Positions 40,241 to 49,338 of a stretch of DNA of 64,000 bases are shown here, piece after piece. Source of the DNA: Photobacterium sp. TY1-4 (GTDB lineage: Bacteria; Pseudomonadota; Gammaproteobacteria; Enterobacterales; Vibrionaceae); assembly GCF_025398175.1 (NCBI RefSeq), contig NZ_CP099734.1:2790001-2854000 (forward strand). The letters are read 5' to 3'. Both the position numbers and the translations under genes were made by a program. The first letter of the stretch is position 1; each line of letters begins with the position of its first letter. The notes beneath the pieces are model-generated. The model saw only the letters and a list, made by a program, of their open reading frames with translations, was not told the DNA's origin and ran no database searches.

Positions 40241-40292
40241 AACTGCCCGCGGTTTTTGGGACTCAGTCGTCACGCAAAAACAACGGGCAGTT
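40241..40292 (-). terminator. Long inverted repeat downstream of the SorC-type regulator
   Basis: Arms 40241-40257 and 40276-40292 pair over 16 bp with one 2-by-2 mismatch. Read from the regulator, a T-rich stretch (TTTTGTTTGG) follows, so it likely terminates that gene. Just beside it, 40312-40345 holds three imperfect CGAAGTCAYCT-like direct repeats. Confidence 0.65.
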
Positions 40293-40366
40293 CTTTTCAT
40301 CAGGCGCTCTCGAAGTCACCTCGAAGTCATCTCAAGGCCATCTCGTCGCAAAAAAGGCGAAGCGGC

Positions 40367-41347
40367 TTACTTCATCTGCTGATCCAGATTGAGAATGGTC
40401 AGGGCGTTGCTGACACTGGTGGCCAGCACATCCACCACCCCGGAGCGCAATGCCCCCAGCAACGCCAGCGCTTTGCTGTTTTCCGCCGCCGTGACCACTA
40501 CGGTCGGGATGTGGCGCAATTCTTCCATACTCAGGCCAATCACCCGATCACTCATCATGGTATCGGCCCGCTTGCCCTGACTGTCGAAAAAATCATATCC
40601 GGCAATATCACCGACCACGCCGCGGCGGATCCGCGCCTCGACAATTTCCTGCGGGGTAAACCAGCCCATTTTCACCATGTGGCTGTTTTCGTTCATATCG
40701 CCCACCCCGACCAGCGCTACATCAGCGCGCCGGGCCCGATCCAGCGTCTCTTTCACCGTACCGTTCAGCATGATGGACTCTTTGACTTTGATGTCTTCGA
40801 CATAAGCCGGCGCATAGAGGGTTTCACTGATCCCGTCATATTTTTTTGCCAGTTGGCGGCAAATATGGTCGGCATTAATGGCATTGCCGGAGCGGTGCGT
40901 GCCGCCGATACCACAGACAAAGCGACACTTGCGGTGCGGGACCACCCCGATATGGTTGGCAATCGAGGCGATGTTCCGGCCCTGCCCGACGGTGACCACC
41001 ATGTCATCATTGAGTATCGAAGCGAGATAGCTCGACACCAGGCTGGCGACCTGCTGGCGCTGGCTTTCATCATCGGGCTGATCCAGCGCGATCAGCGCTC
41101 GTTTCAAGCCGAAGCGCTCAATCAACTGCTGCTCCAGTTTTTCACTGAACACCGGGTGATATTTCACGGTGATCTCCACCACCCCTTCATCACGGGCGCG
41201 GCGCAGCAAACGGCCGACTTTGGCCCGGGACATGCCGAACTTTTTGGAAATCTCTTCCTGGGTGGCGCCGTCCTGATAATACGCGATCGCAATTTCAGTC
41301 AGCAGATCACTGTCTACGTGCGTGGTGTCATTGGTGGCTGATGTCAT
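40367..41347 (-). CDS. SorC-family sugar-binding transcriptional regulator
   Basis: 326 residues from ATG 41347, which has AAAGGA at correct spacing. N-terminal helix-turn-helix (about 20-50: YQDGATQEEISKKFGMSRAKVGRLLRRARDEG) and a C-terminal sugar-phosphate-binding domain typical of SorC/DeoR/CggR proteins (VTVGQGRNIASIA, FVCGIGGTH, DVALVGVGDM). Such proteins usually regulate neighbouring sugar genes, but no sugar operon is adjacent here, so the effector and targets are unknown. Confidence 0.88.
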   Translation of the reverse strand: MTSATNDTTHVDSDLLTEIAIAYYQDGATQEEISKKFGMSRAKVGRLLRRARDEGVVEITVKYHPVFSEKLEQQLIERFGLKRALIALDQPDDESQRQQVASLVSSYLASILNDDMVVTVGQGRNIASIANHIGVVPHRKCRFVCGIGGTHRSGNAINADHICRQLAKKYDGISETLYAPAYVEDIKVKESIMLNGTVKETLDRARRADVALVGVGDMNENSHMVKMGWFTPQEIVEARIRRGVVGDIAGYDFFDSQGKRADTMMSDRVIGLSMEELRHIPTVVVTAAENSKALALLGALRSGVVDVLATSVSNALTILNLDQQMK

Positions 41348-41545
41348 CACCTGTCCTTTCATGCCCTGCCTGTTAACCGGGCAACATCTTACCGCGAAGC
41401 GACGCCGGGTGCGAGCCAGAGCCGACCGCCACAGTTCTCTGGGCACAGTTCATTCGGAACTATTTGATTTTACTGGTATCAATGACTGGAAACAGGATCA
41501 AGATTTAACACTGTTCAGACGCCATGCTTTCTGTATAATCCACAT

Positions 41546-41564
41546 GAGAATAGATATCATTATA
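41546..41564 (+). promoter_or_regulatory. Fur-box-like site upstream of the siderophore-interacting protein gene
   Basis: 19-bp window matching the Fur consensus at 13 of 19 positions, with a complete ATCATTAT half. It lies directly after a -10-like TATAAT (41534-41539) and 20 bp before the start codon, where a repressor would block transcription. Confidence 0.65.
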
Positions 41565-41583
41565 GTTTAAAGGAATGACCGAC

Positions 41584-42402
41584 ATGTCAGCTAACGACAA
41601 ACCGACTGCCAGTGGCCCCGTGTTGCTCACGGTCAAACATATTCAGGATATTACCCCGAACTATCGCCGAATTTGCTGTACCAGCCCGGCACTGGCTCAC
41701 TACCCGACGTGCAGCCAGGGTGCCCACATCAAGCTGATGTTGCCGCAACCGGGCCAGCAGGAGCCGGTGATGCCGGAGATGACGGACAAAGGACCGAAAT
41801 GGCCCGACCCGACACAAAAGCCGATTCTCCGAACATTCAGCATCCGTGACCTGCGTCGCGAACAGCACGAGATTGATATTGATGTCGCTATGCACGGTGA
41901 CCTCGGTCCAGCTTCCCGGTTTGCCCAGCACGCCAAGCCCGGCGATAAAGTCGCGATTTCCTTGCCGGGCGGCCCGCACCCGATGCTCAAACCCGCCGCT
42001 CATTACTACATGGCCGGTGATTTAACCGCAGTTCCGGCGCTGAGCGCCATGCTGGAAGAAATGCCGGCAGACAGCCAGGGCTATGTCGCGATCCAGGTCG
42101 GCGACGCGCAGGATATCCAGGATCTGCCGCACCCGGCAGGGGTTGAGGTTCGCTGGTTTGTCGGCGGCTCGGATAACCACCAGACGCTCATTGACAGTGT
42201 CATTGCCCAGTCACCGACATCCGACAACAGCTATTTCTGGTTTGCCGGCGAAGAGCAAATCGTCGTTGGCCTGCGCAAGCATGTCCGCCGTCATCTGGAC
42301 GTGGATCGCAAGCTCGTTTACGCCGTACCGTACTGGCGTTACGGGAAAGACGAAGAAGCCTACCATCAGCAACGTCATGCCGTGATGGATGACGAGTCCT
42401 GA
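41584..42402 (+). CDS. Siderophore-interacting protein (ViuB/YqjH-type ferric-siderophore reductase)
   Basis: 272 residues from ATG 41584, placed nine bases after AAAGGA; the ATG at 41575 is too close to that site. It has a flavin-binding beta-barrel with the RTFSIRDLR motif and a C-terminal NAD(P)H-type domain ending in the family's typical WRYGKDEEAYH. These FAD-containing proteins reduce or release iron from imported ferric siderophores in the cytosol. The upstream Fur-box-like site and the nearby transporter and PPTase genes support an iron role. Confidence 0.92.
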   Translation: MSANDKPTASGPVLLTVKHIQDITPNYRRICCTSPALAHYPTCSQGAHIKLMLPQPGQQEPVMPEMTDKGPKWPDPTQKPILRTFSIRDLRREQHEIDIDVAMHGDLGPASRFAQHAKPGDKVAISLPGGPHPMLKPAAHYYMAGDLTAVPALSAMLEEMPADSQGYVAIQVGDAQDIQDLPHPAGVEVRWFVGGSDNHQTLIDSVIAQSPTSDNSYFWFAGEEQIVVGLRKHVRRHLDVDRKLVYAVPYWRYGKDEEAYHQQRHAVMDDES

Positions 42403-42443
42403 GCTCCCAGCGAGCGAAGCAACACTCGTTTCTCCCCAAACGA

Positions 42444-42469
42444 AAAACCCGCATCGCTGCGGGTTTTTT
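42444..42469. terminator. Bidirectional terminator between the siderophore-interacting protein and MFS genes
   Basis: Stem AAAAACCCGCA/TGCGGGTTTTT with a short loop, A-run on one side and T-run on the other, between two convergent genes. Confidence 0.9.
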
Positions 42470-42499
42470 CACGTCAGACGAAAGCGCCGGTTACCGATC

Positions 42500-43741
42500 C
42501 TACGCAGAGACGGAAGCCTGTGACGCCTGCTGTTTGTTCAGGCTACGCAGCAGCAACAACATACACACCGGGATCGCCAGCGTACACAAAATAGTGACCA
42601 TGCCCATCTCGGGGATCCCCTGCAGTTGAGATGCCTCCCCGGTGGTGAGATACACCGAAGCGACCACACTGGCCACACCGGCTGCGACATTGGTCATCGT
42701 CCCCTGATAGGACATAAACGCCGCCCGATGCTCCGGCCTCGGCACCCGCGAGGTGATTGCTGACACCGACGACGTTCGCGCTGAACTGGCCGCCATAAAC
42801 ACCATAAAGATCAGGTAAACCGGCCAGTAACCCGGCGACACAAAGCCAAAATAAACCACCACCGCCACCAGCAGGCTGGCCACGCAAATGGTCTGCGTCA
42901 CCCAGCCGCGATCCAGCAACCGGCCACACAGTTGCATTGCGACAATACTGGCCACGCCGCCAATGAAATAAAGTACACCGATTTGCTCACGCGGGAATGA
43001 CAGGTTGAACTGAAAATAGGCCGCCAGATTCGGCACCAGCAGAAAATGGCCGAACAGACTGACCGCCACCAGCAGCATCGCCAACACAAATGGCGCCGAG
43101 CGGAGCATGGTGATCAGCGAAGTCGCTTTCGGGGCATCTGCCGCCTTGATGTGCGCCCGCATCGTCGGCATCAGCAGCCAACAGGCCAGCGCCAGCGCGA
43201 AGCCCAGCAGAGAAAAGAAGAAAAAGGTCAGTTGCCAGGAGAGCCATTGCGAAATCTGCAACGACAGCGGCACAATCAAAATCGCAGCCAGCGAAAAACC
43301 GCTGGCAACAAACGCCATGGCTTTGCCGCGTTCCTGAATCGTGGTGACATCAATCACCGCCGCCATCGTCAGGCCAACCATCGGGCCGGAAAAACACCCG
43401 GTCAGGATAAACCACAGCAGGAGTTCATTTTGCGTGGTGGCCAGCCCGCAGACAAAGATAAACGCAGAGCGGAGCAGCAGAAAAATAATGATGGCCGTTT
43501 TCCGATCATACCGATCAAGATAAGGTGCCAGGAAGAAGCCGACCAGGGCCGAAGCAAACATAGCCCCGCCGCTGATATAGCCGATACTTTCGGTTTTCAT
43601 GCCCAAATCAGCAACGAAGTCGACACCCAGCGGCATCACCATCATCAAGGTGCCAATCGACACCATACTGATCAACAAAGCTAAACACAGCACAGCGCGC
43701 TTGGCGCGGGTGTAATCTTCCATTTTCCACGACCGGTTCAT
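42500..43741 (-). CDS. MFS transporter, probable siderophore exporter
   Basis: 413 residues with about 12 membrane helices. It carries the MFS loop 2-3 motif (FLAPYLDRYDRKTAII) and a long central loop near residue 200. Substrate is not evident from sequence. A strong Fur-box-like site lies 41 bp upstream and a phosphopantetheinyl transferase gene precedes it, so export of a siderophore is a reasonable inference. The start may instead be the ATG six codons in (MEDYTRAK). Confidence 0.85.
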   Translation of the reverse strand: MNRSWKMEDYTRAKRAVLCLALLISMVSIGTLMMVMPLGVDFVADLGMKTESIGYISGGAMFASALVGFFLAPYLDRYDRKTAIIIFLLLRSAFIFVCGLATTQNELLLWFILTGCFSGPMVGLTMAAVIDVTTIQERGKAMAFVASGFSLAAILIVPLSLQISQWLSWQLTFFFFSLLGFALALACWLLMPTMRAHIKAADAPKATSLITMLRSAPFVLAMLLVAVSLFGHFLLVPNLAAYFQFNLSFPREQIGVLYFIGGVASIVAMQLCGRLLDRGWVTQTICVASLLVAVVVYFGFVSPGYWPVYLIFMVFMAASSARTSSVSAITSRVPRPEHRAAFMSYQGTMTNVAAGVASVVASVYLTTGEASQLQGIPEMGMVTILCTLAIPVCMLLLLRSLNKQQASQASVSA

Positions 43742-43781
43742 TCAACGAACCCGGATTGTAGCCACTCCCTCTTGGAATATC

Positions 43782-43800
43782 AATAATGAGAACCATTATC
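43782..43800 (-). promoter_or_regulatory. Fur box upstream of the MFS gene
   Basis: 16 of 19 positions match the Fur consensus (AATAATGAGAACCATTATC on the plus strand). It lies 41 bp from the MFS start and 25 bp past the PPTase stop, so it most likely controls the MFS gene. Confidence 0.85.
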
Positions 43801-43825
43801 AAATATGGGTTTCATGTTGCATTCC

Positions 43826-44539
43826 CTACGGTTGCGAATGTCTGGCATGAAGAAAGGTTAAGACTTCGGATGCCGTGATCTGATAACTGACCCGGAACTG
43901 GCTTCCGGCCCGCAGCCTTGGCGTGAGATCATTGAGCAACTGAAACGTTAAGCAACCGGAGTCGAGTGCAACCACTTCAGCATCCATAAAGTCAAAATAA
44001 CGCCCCACCCATCCATACAGCGCCTTGAACAAGCTTTCTTTGGCAGAAAAGACTAAGGTCAATCTCATTGCGGGATCCCAAGGGAGCGCTGTAAGCCGCT
44101 GCCACTCCGCAACATTCACAATCCCCGGCCGGATGCTCTCAACCTGCTCATCTTGAATCCGCTGCTCGATATCTATCCCGACCCCTTCTTGAGTGCCATC
44201 GCCCAGCCGAATGGCGCAAATCGCCTTGCCTCGGTGGTGACTAATTGACCCGATCACGCCAGCCGGCCACACCGGAGCACGGTGCTGACCAATGGCAACT
44301 TCATGTTGTGAGATCGGCAACTGAGAGAGACCATGTTTTGCCACATATCGACCGGCAAGGAACTCCGCCTTACGTTTATAGACCGCGCTATGCAACGCTT
44401 CCGGCATGACAATGCCCAGACGGGAAAAATACAGATCCTCATACAAAGCGGCATCAAAGGTACATTGGACGCAGTGACCATCAAAACCGGGCAACACCAC
44501 CACATCCGGTGTCGAGATAAAATCGCTTAACATCAGCAA
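43826..44539 (-). CDS. 4'-phosphopantetheinyl transferase, EntD-like
   Basis: 237 residues. Activates carrier proteins of siderophore-type peptide synthetases by adding phosphopantetheine. Motifs: HHRGKAICAIRLG, the Mg2+/CoA-binding GVGIDIEQR, and FSAKESLFKALYGWV. Its length and pattern fit the EntD/VibD branch rather than AcpS. It is followed on the same strand by the Fur-box region and the MFS gene. No synthetase genes are inside the window. Confidence 0.9.
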   Translation of the reverse strand: MLMLSDFISTPDVVVLPGFDGHCVQCTFDAALYEDLYFSRLGIVMPEALHSAVYKRKAEFLAGRYVAKHGLSQLPISQHEVAIGQHRAPVWPAGVIGSISHHRGKAICAIRLGDGTQEGVGIDIEQRIQDEQVESIRPGIVNVAEWQRLTALPWDPAMRLTLVFSAKESLFKALYGWVGRYFDFMDAEVVALDSGCLTFQLLNDLTPRLRAGSQFRVSYQITASEVLTFLHARHSQP

Positions 44540-44575
44540 TATCCGTCATCAATTCCAGAGCTTCAGCAGAACAGA

Positions 44576-44974
44576 TCAATATTTGGTATGCAAGGTAACC
44601 AGTGAAATATTCTGGTCCTGATCCCAGCGATCTTTCCAGCTGACCTTCACTTCGACCTGCTTGGCATCCCCGGCGCTGCCGATCGTCTTGGGGCTGACTA
44701 CCTGCTGCCAATTGTATGTAGTCCCAGAATGAGGAATCGTGCCGGAGTCACCGGCAATGGCGTCGAAAGGAGCCCCTTTCACCGACTCCTGCTGACTTTC
44801 TGCGATCTGCAGCGCAACCAAGCCTTTGGCTGCGACTTCACTTTTGTGCTCAAAGTAGGCCTGCATTTTCATCATCCCCAGGATCCCAATTGAAATCACA
44901 AGGAGAGAGATCAGAACCTCCAGCAGGCTGAATCCGGCTGCCCGCCGATTTAGAAACTTCAGATTAAAAGTCAC
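44576..44974 (-). CDS. pilV: Type IV pilus minor pilin PilV-like
   Basis: 132 residues from a GTG at 44974 preceded by AAGGAACC, overlapping the end of the pilX-like gene by 11 bp. Prepilin cleavage site AAG^FSLLEV with Glu5, then a hydrophobic helix and the PilV-like KMQAYFEHKSEVAAKGLVALQ. Minor pilins prime pilus assembly. Last gene of fimT-pilW-pilX-pilV. Confidence 0.85.
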   Translation of the reverse strand: MTFNLKFLNRRAAGFSLLEVLISLLVISIGILGMMKMQAYFEHKSEVAAKGLVALQIAESQQESVKGAPFDAIAGDSGTIPHSGTTYNWQQVVSPKTIGSAGDAKQVEVKVSWKDRWDQDQNISLVTLHTKY

Positions 44975-46367
44975 GCCAGGTTCCTTGTTTCCAATTAACA
45001 ACGCCTCCTGACGGGGTCGGCAACAACCCCTCCCATTTAGAGCTATCGTATGTTGCAATCATCGCCCCTTGAACGTTAAAACCCAGACCTTCCATATCAA
45101 CCGCTAATCCACCATAAACATTCATCGAGCCCTTTACAAAAAATCCCCATTCTTTATAAGGCTCCTGTTGGCTCAAATCCCCTTTCCCACACGAGTTACT
45201 GTCAATACACGCTTGGACCATATCTTGAGATAAATGCTCATTGCTTCTGTCACCGGTATTAAATTGGTAAAACAACCCCGAAAATGTAAAGTCTGCTGGT
45301 GAAAAAACGATGCCATCCCGAACGATAACCATTACGGGCTTTTGCTCCGTGGGGTTTGATGATGGATCACCAAAATTGAACGGGGCGGAATGGCTTGTAT
45401 CTATATTTTCTCTCGATAAATAACAACTGCCGTCGACCCAAATTTTTGATACTCCGGCCGCATAACGATCAATGATTTGCTGCGCACAATCAGTAACCAT
45501 CTGCTCAGGTTGATCTTTGTTAATAATACCTTGCGCCGGAAATTTACCATCGCGTACAGTCTGCCAATTCTCTCGTGGTTGACCGAAAAAATCTCGAAAC
45601 ATATCCATATCTGGGTCTTCGATTACATCCTTCGCGAACGCAATATTTTCCGCACCGACCTGCTGAAAAGTCTGGTAGCCATTTTTACACTCAAAACTTA
45701 ACCGTGAATCAACTGCGGAATTATTTACTTCGCTGAGTTTAACTCCTGAAGGGAGTTGACTTTGCCGATACCCATCACGATCCCTGACGATTAATTTAGA
45801 ACCAATAACACTATCCGTATGAATAAAATCTGATTTGTTTTTAACAATCAAAGAAACACACTCATGCTCACCAACTTTATTGGTGTTTTTATTAGGTAAA
45901 AAATCAAAACTCCCAGTCAGCCGCAACTTGGATGACGTCTTAAAAATCCCAGGCATCGGGGCGCCTCCCGTCAGCTGGATATCCCGCATCACCACACGTT
46001 TGCCCCGGCCATGAACTTCCTTGGCTTCACTACTGAGGGTATAGAGCGCGTCCGGGGTAATTTCAATAGGCGTCACGGCCACTTGCAGACGGCTGGCATC
46101 AGCACTGCCATCAAAGACCAAACCGTTACAAAGCGAATAATCCCGGCTCATCGGTGTCCCTGCCGTCGTCTTGTTGACGCCATAAGCGCAGGCCAGCCCC
46201 CCTTCCGCCGCCCAGTGATTTTTCTTCGCCGACAAAGTGTTCTGATATCGCATCACAGTATATTGCGCGCTATCAACTGATTGAAAGAAGAGGTAACTGC
46301 CCGCCAGAGTGAGCATCAACGTCACCGTCAACGTGACAAAACCCGAAGCTTGATTCACCTTCATCAT
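44964..46367 (-). CDS. PilX-like pilus assembly protein with a large extra domain
   Basis: About 467 residues, two to three times the usual PilX. The N-terminus has a short leader and hydrophobic helix (GFVTLTVTLMLTLAGSYLFF) without Glu5, as in PilX/GspK-type tip proteins, followed by WAAEGGLACAYGV (the 'AAEGG' of PilX). The middle and C-terminal region (about 130-440) is not recognisable as PilX. Its DNA is visibly AT-richer than both ends (roughly 45,080-45,960), suggesting a different origin. Position between pilW and pilV supports a pilus role. Confidence 0.75.
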   Translation of the reverse strand: MMKVNQASGFVTLTVTLMLTLAGSYLFFQSVDSAQYTVMRYQNTLSAKKNHWAAEGGLACAYGVNKTTAGTPMSRDYSLCNGLVFDGSADASRLQVAVTPIEITPDALYTLSSEAKEVHGRGKRVVMRDIQLTGGAPMPGIFKTSSKLRLTGSFDFLPNKNTNKVGEHECVSLIVKNKSDFIHTDSVIGSKLIVRDRDGYRQSQLPSGVKLSEVNNSAVDSRLSFECKNGYQTFQQVGAENIAFAKDVIEDPDMDMFRDFFGQPRENWQTVRDGKFPAQGIINKDQPEQMVTDCAQQIIDRYAAGVSKIWVDGSCYLSRENIDTSHSAPFNFGDPSSNPTEQKPVMVIVRDGIVFSPADFTFSGLFYQFNTGDRSNEHLSQDMVQACIDSNSCGKGDLSQQEPYKEWGFFVKGSMNVYGGLAVDMEGLGFNVQGAMIATYDSSKWEGLLPTPSGGVVNWKQGTWRDF

Positions 46368-46376
46368 CACATCCCT

Positions 46377-46964
46377 TTAGTTCACGACCGTGACATCGAA
46401 CATCGCAGAATTTTGATAGGTTCCATCCCGTGATTTAATTCCCAGTGTTACTTCAACTGCAGAGCCTGAAACATTAAATTGCAAGTCTGTCACTGCCATC
46501 AAGTGGCTATCAATGATTGACTCTCCGCCCTGACACGGCGCTGCACCTGCCGGCAAAGGGGCACCGACGCTGAGCTGTTTGGTGTAATAGTTAATGATTT
46601 CTGGCGATTCCGTATCTCTGTAGATTGTGGTGTATCGTCTCTGTGGTCCTGAGTCTTCAAACTCATAGGCATAAGCAATGCAGTCCTTTGTCGGAACATG
46701 CACCTGCTCCGCCACACCCGGCCATTTCACATCCCCGGCTCGCTGCCCTGCCAGACTATACCCAGCGCGGCGTAAGTCCCCGGTGACTAACTGACTCAAT
46801 TCATGAAACTCCGTATGCACATAAAGTTCTTCATTGATGCGAGAGACGGACTTGGAACCCGACGCAAATGCAGTCGTCAGCATCAACAACACCGGTACGC
46901 CCAGCGCCATCGCGACAACCAGCTCAATCAGCGTCATCCCTCGGGATCGTTTAACAGGCGTCAT
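46377..46964 (-). CDS. pilW: Type IV pilus minor pilin PilW-like
   Basis: 195 residues from ATG 46964, 14 bp inside the end of fimT, indicating translational coupling. Prepilin motif SRG^MTLIELV with Glu5 and a hydrophobic helix, then EFHELSQLVTGDLRRAGY, the conserved PilW segment. Participates in pilus assembly with FimT, PilX and PilV. Confidence 0.85.
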   Translation of the reverse strand: MTPVKRSRGMTLIELVVAMALGVPVLLMLTTAFASGSKSVSRINEELYVHTEFHELSQLVTGDLRRAGYSLAGQRAGDVKWPGVAEQVHVPTKDCIAYAYEFEDSGPQRRYTTIYRDTESPEIINYYTKQLSVGAPLPAGAAPCQGGESIIDSHLMAVTDLQFNVSGSAVEVTLGIKSRDGTYQNSAMFDVTVVN

Positions 46965-47475
46965 ACCCTTCAACGCCTCCTGTTCCACAACGGCGCACGC
47001 GAGATTTCTTACTTAACATCACTTTAATCGCCTGGTTGGCGCCCATATCCGTGGCGGTGATCACGTAAGTCATGGCGTCACTGGCCATCCCCCTCGCCGG
47101 ATCAAACCAACGCTTTTTCTCAGCATTCTGAAGCTGAAGGGCAGAATACGACTCTCCGGATACCGTCAAAAGTGACTGGCTGTCCTGGCAAGACGCCGGA
47201 GCCACAGACACCAACGTGACCACGATACACCAACTCTGCCGGGCGGGTTGACTCATCCCTAAGTTGTGCACATACACCTTTTCATTGACACGAATGGCTT
47301 CTGTCTTGGCCTGCTCGAGAGTCATCACCAATTTGGCCGCCAGCCGGTCTGACTGACTATTCGACAAAAGTTGGCTAAAAGACGGGACTGCCACCCCAAG
47401 CAGCATCAGCATTACGGACAGCGTGATCAGCAACTCAAGTACAGTAAAGCCATGAAGTGCGCTCCATTTTTTCAT
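46951..47475 (-). CDS. fimT: Type IV pilus minor pilin FimT/GspH-like
   Basis: 174 residues. Prepilin site HG^FTVLELL with Glu5 and the GspH/FimT domain (SQSDRLAAKLVMTLEQAKTEAIRVNEKV) are clear. FimT-type minor pilins have been linked to DNA binding in transformation. Its C-terminus is Arg/Cys-rich (SKKSRVRRCGTGG). First gene of the minor pilin operon and divergent from pilE. Confidence 0.87.
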   Translation of the reverse strand: MKKWSALHGFTVLELLITLSVMLMLLGVAVPSFSQLLSNSQSDRLAAKLVMTLEQAKTEAIRVNEKVYVHNLGMSQPARQSWCIVVTLVSVAPASCQDSQSLLTVSGESYSALQLQNAEKKRWFDPARGMASDAMTYVITATDMGANQAIKVMLSKKSRVRRCGTGGVEGYDAC

Positions 47476-47562
47476 GCAACCTCCCGCCCGAATATAAATC
47501 AGATTGCATAAACATTACCACTTCGTAACAATCTCTATATGGCATAACAATGGGTTATCGGG

Positions 47563-47991
47563 ATGAGTCGATTTTTTCAAATCAAGCAATACCGCTGTTT
47601 ACAAGCGGGTGTGACATTCATCGAATTACTGGTGGTCCTGGCGGTCATCGGGATTCTGGCTGCAATCGCCTATCCATCATATACGGAGCACCTGCAACGC
47701 AGTTACCGTGAAGATGCCAAAACCGGATTGGTCAAGTTACAGCTCTGGATGGAAGAGCAATACAACACCAACGGCAGCTACCCAGCGAGCGTCAATAACA
47801 GCAGTTGCCCGGGCTGCAGCCTAAATACCAACCGCTACAATTTCAGCGCAACGCGCGGCAACGGTGCAGATACTTATGTCTTGACCGCTACGCCCAAAAC
47901 CAGTGGGGATCGCTGTGGGATACTGTCGCTCAATGCGGCCGGACTCGGCAGCGCTAAACTGGGGGGAAGCGCGGTAAGTGGCTGTTGGTAA
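47563..47991 (+). CDS. pilE: PilE-like minor pilin
   Basis: 142 residues. Leader of 15 residues then AG^VTFIELLVVLAVIGILAAIAYPSY, a textbook class III signal with Glu5. The C-terminal part has the paired cysteines and LNTNRYNFSATRG segment of PilE-type minor pilins. It faces away from the fimT-pilW-pilX-pilV operon across about 87 bp and ends before the terminator at 48053. Confidence 0.87.
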   Translation: MSRFFQIKQYRCLQAGVTFIELLVVLAVIGILAAIAYPSYTEHLQRSYREDAKTGLVKLQLWMEEQYNTNGSYPASVNNSSCPGCSLNTNRYNFSATRGNGADTYVLTATPKTSGDRCGILSLNAAGLGSAKLGGSAVSGCW

Positions 47992-48052
47992 GTGAAGCGG
48001 CAGTCCGGCATACGCCTACCGTTAACCGCTAACCGTGAAAATCAAACAACAA

Positions 48053-48076
48053 AAAAGCCAGCTCTCGCTGGCTTTT
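48053..48076. terminator. Bidirectional terminator between pilE and dnaJ
   Basis: Stem AAAAGCCAGC/GCTGGCTTTT with a TCTC loop, A-run before and T-run after, serving both convergent genes. Confidence 0.9.
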
Positions 48077-48103
48077 ATCATCTAAACGATGGGCTGACAC
48101 GAA

Positions 48104-49249
48104 TTAACCGGTCAGGTCATCGAAGAATTTCTTCACACCGTCGAAGAAGCCTTCAGACTTTGGCTTGTGCTTCTTGGCTGCAGTACCACCCAGGGTTTCT
48201 TCCAGCTCCTGCAGCAGCTCCTTCTGGCGCGCGCTCAGGTTCACCGGGGTTTCCACCACCAGCTTACAGATCAAATCACCCACAGCGCCGCCGCGAACCG
48301 ATTTCACCCCTTTGCCGCGCATCCGGAACATACGGCCGGTTTGCGTTTCCGACGGCACTTTCAGGCTCACGCGGCCATCCAGGGTCGGAACTTCCACCTC
48401 GCCGCCCAGGGCAGCCATGGTGAAGCTCACCGGTACTTCGCAGTACAGGTTGTTGCCGTCGCGCTCAAAGATATGGTGCTGAGCGACATGAACCTGGACA
48501 TACAGATCGCCCGCCGGTGCACCGAATTCTCCGGCTTCGCCTTCACCCGACAGACGGATCCGATCGCCGGTATCCACGCCTGCAGGGATCTTGACCGACA
48601 ACGTCTTGGTCTCTTCTTTGCGGCCCTGGCCATGACAAGTGCCACAAGGCTCTTTGATGATCTTCCCGCGACCATGACAGTGCGGACAGGTTTGCTGCAC
48701 CGCGAAGAAACCCTGACGCATTTGAACTTGGCCGGCACCGTGACAGGTTCCACATGTGGTCGCAGACGTGCCTTTCTTCGCGCCTGAGCCGTCACAGGTA
48801 TCACAGTGAACCAGCGTCGGGACACGGATCTCTTTCGAGCAACCGCGCACCGCTTCTTCCAGCGTCAGCTCCATGTTGTAGCGCAAGTCGGCACCACGCT
48901 GAGCGCGCTGCTGTCCGCCACGACGACCGCCGCCACCGCCGAAGATATCGCCAAAGACATCCCCGAAAATATCACTGAAGTCCGCACCGCCGCCGAAGCC
49001 GCCGCCACCGCCCATACCACCTTGTTCAAAGGCTGCATGGCCGTACTGATCGTAGGCCGCTTTCTTCTGCGGATCGGTCAGGATTTCATAGGCCGTTTTC
49101 ACTTCCTTGAATTTTTCCGCAGATTCCGCATCACCCTGGTTACGGTCCGGGTGAAACTTCATTGCAAGGCGCTTATAAGCCTTCTTAATATCACGTTCTG
49201 ATGCGTCACGGCCAACGCCAAGAACTTCATAAAAGTCACGTTTTGACAT
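48104..49249 (-). CDS. dnaJ: Chaperone DnaJ
   Basis: 381 residues in canonical order: J domain with the HPD motif ([11 protein letters not shown]), a Gly/Phe-rich stretch (about 75-110), four CxxCxGxG zinc repeats ([32 protein letters not shown]), and the substrate-binding C-terminal domains. It stimulates DnaK's ATPase and delivers clients. 89 bp after dnaK, probably the same heat-shock transcript. Confidence 0.98.
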   Translation of the reverse strand: MSKRDFYEVLGVGRDASERDIKKAYKRLAMKFHPDRNQGDAESAEKFKEVKTAYEILTDPQKKAAYDQYGHAAFEQGGMGGGGGFGGGADFSDIFGDVFGDIFGGGGGRRGGQQRAQRGADLRYNMELTLEEAVRGCSKEIRVPTLVHCDTCDGSGAKKGTSATTCGTCHGAGQVQMRQGFFAVQQTCPHCHGRGKIIKEPCGTCHGQGRKEETKTLSVKIPAGVDTGDRIRLSGEGEAGEFGAPAGDLYVQVHVAQHHIFERDGNNLYCEVPVSFTMAALGGEVEVPTLDGRVSLKVPSETQTGRMFRMRGKGVKSVRGGAVGDLICKLVVETPVNLSARQKELLQELEETLGGTAAKKHKPKSEGFFDGVKKFFDDLTG

Positions 49250-49338
49250 ACTGATCTGTCACCTGCCTTCATACAGCTACGGGCGCAAGAGTCTTCCTCC
49301 AACGCCCGCGCCTCAAATAAGATTATGAATCAACTATC

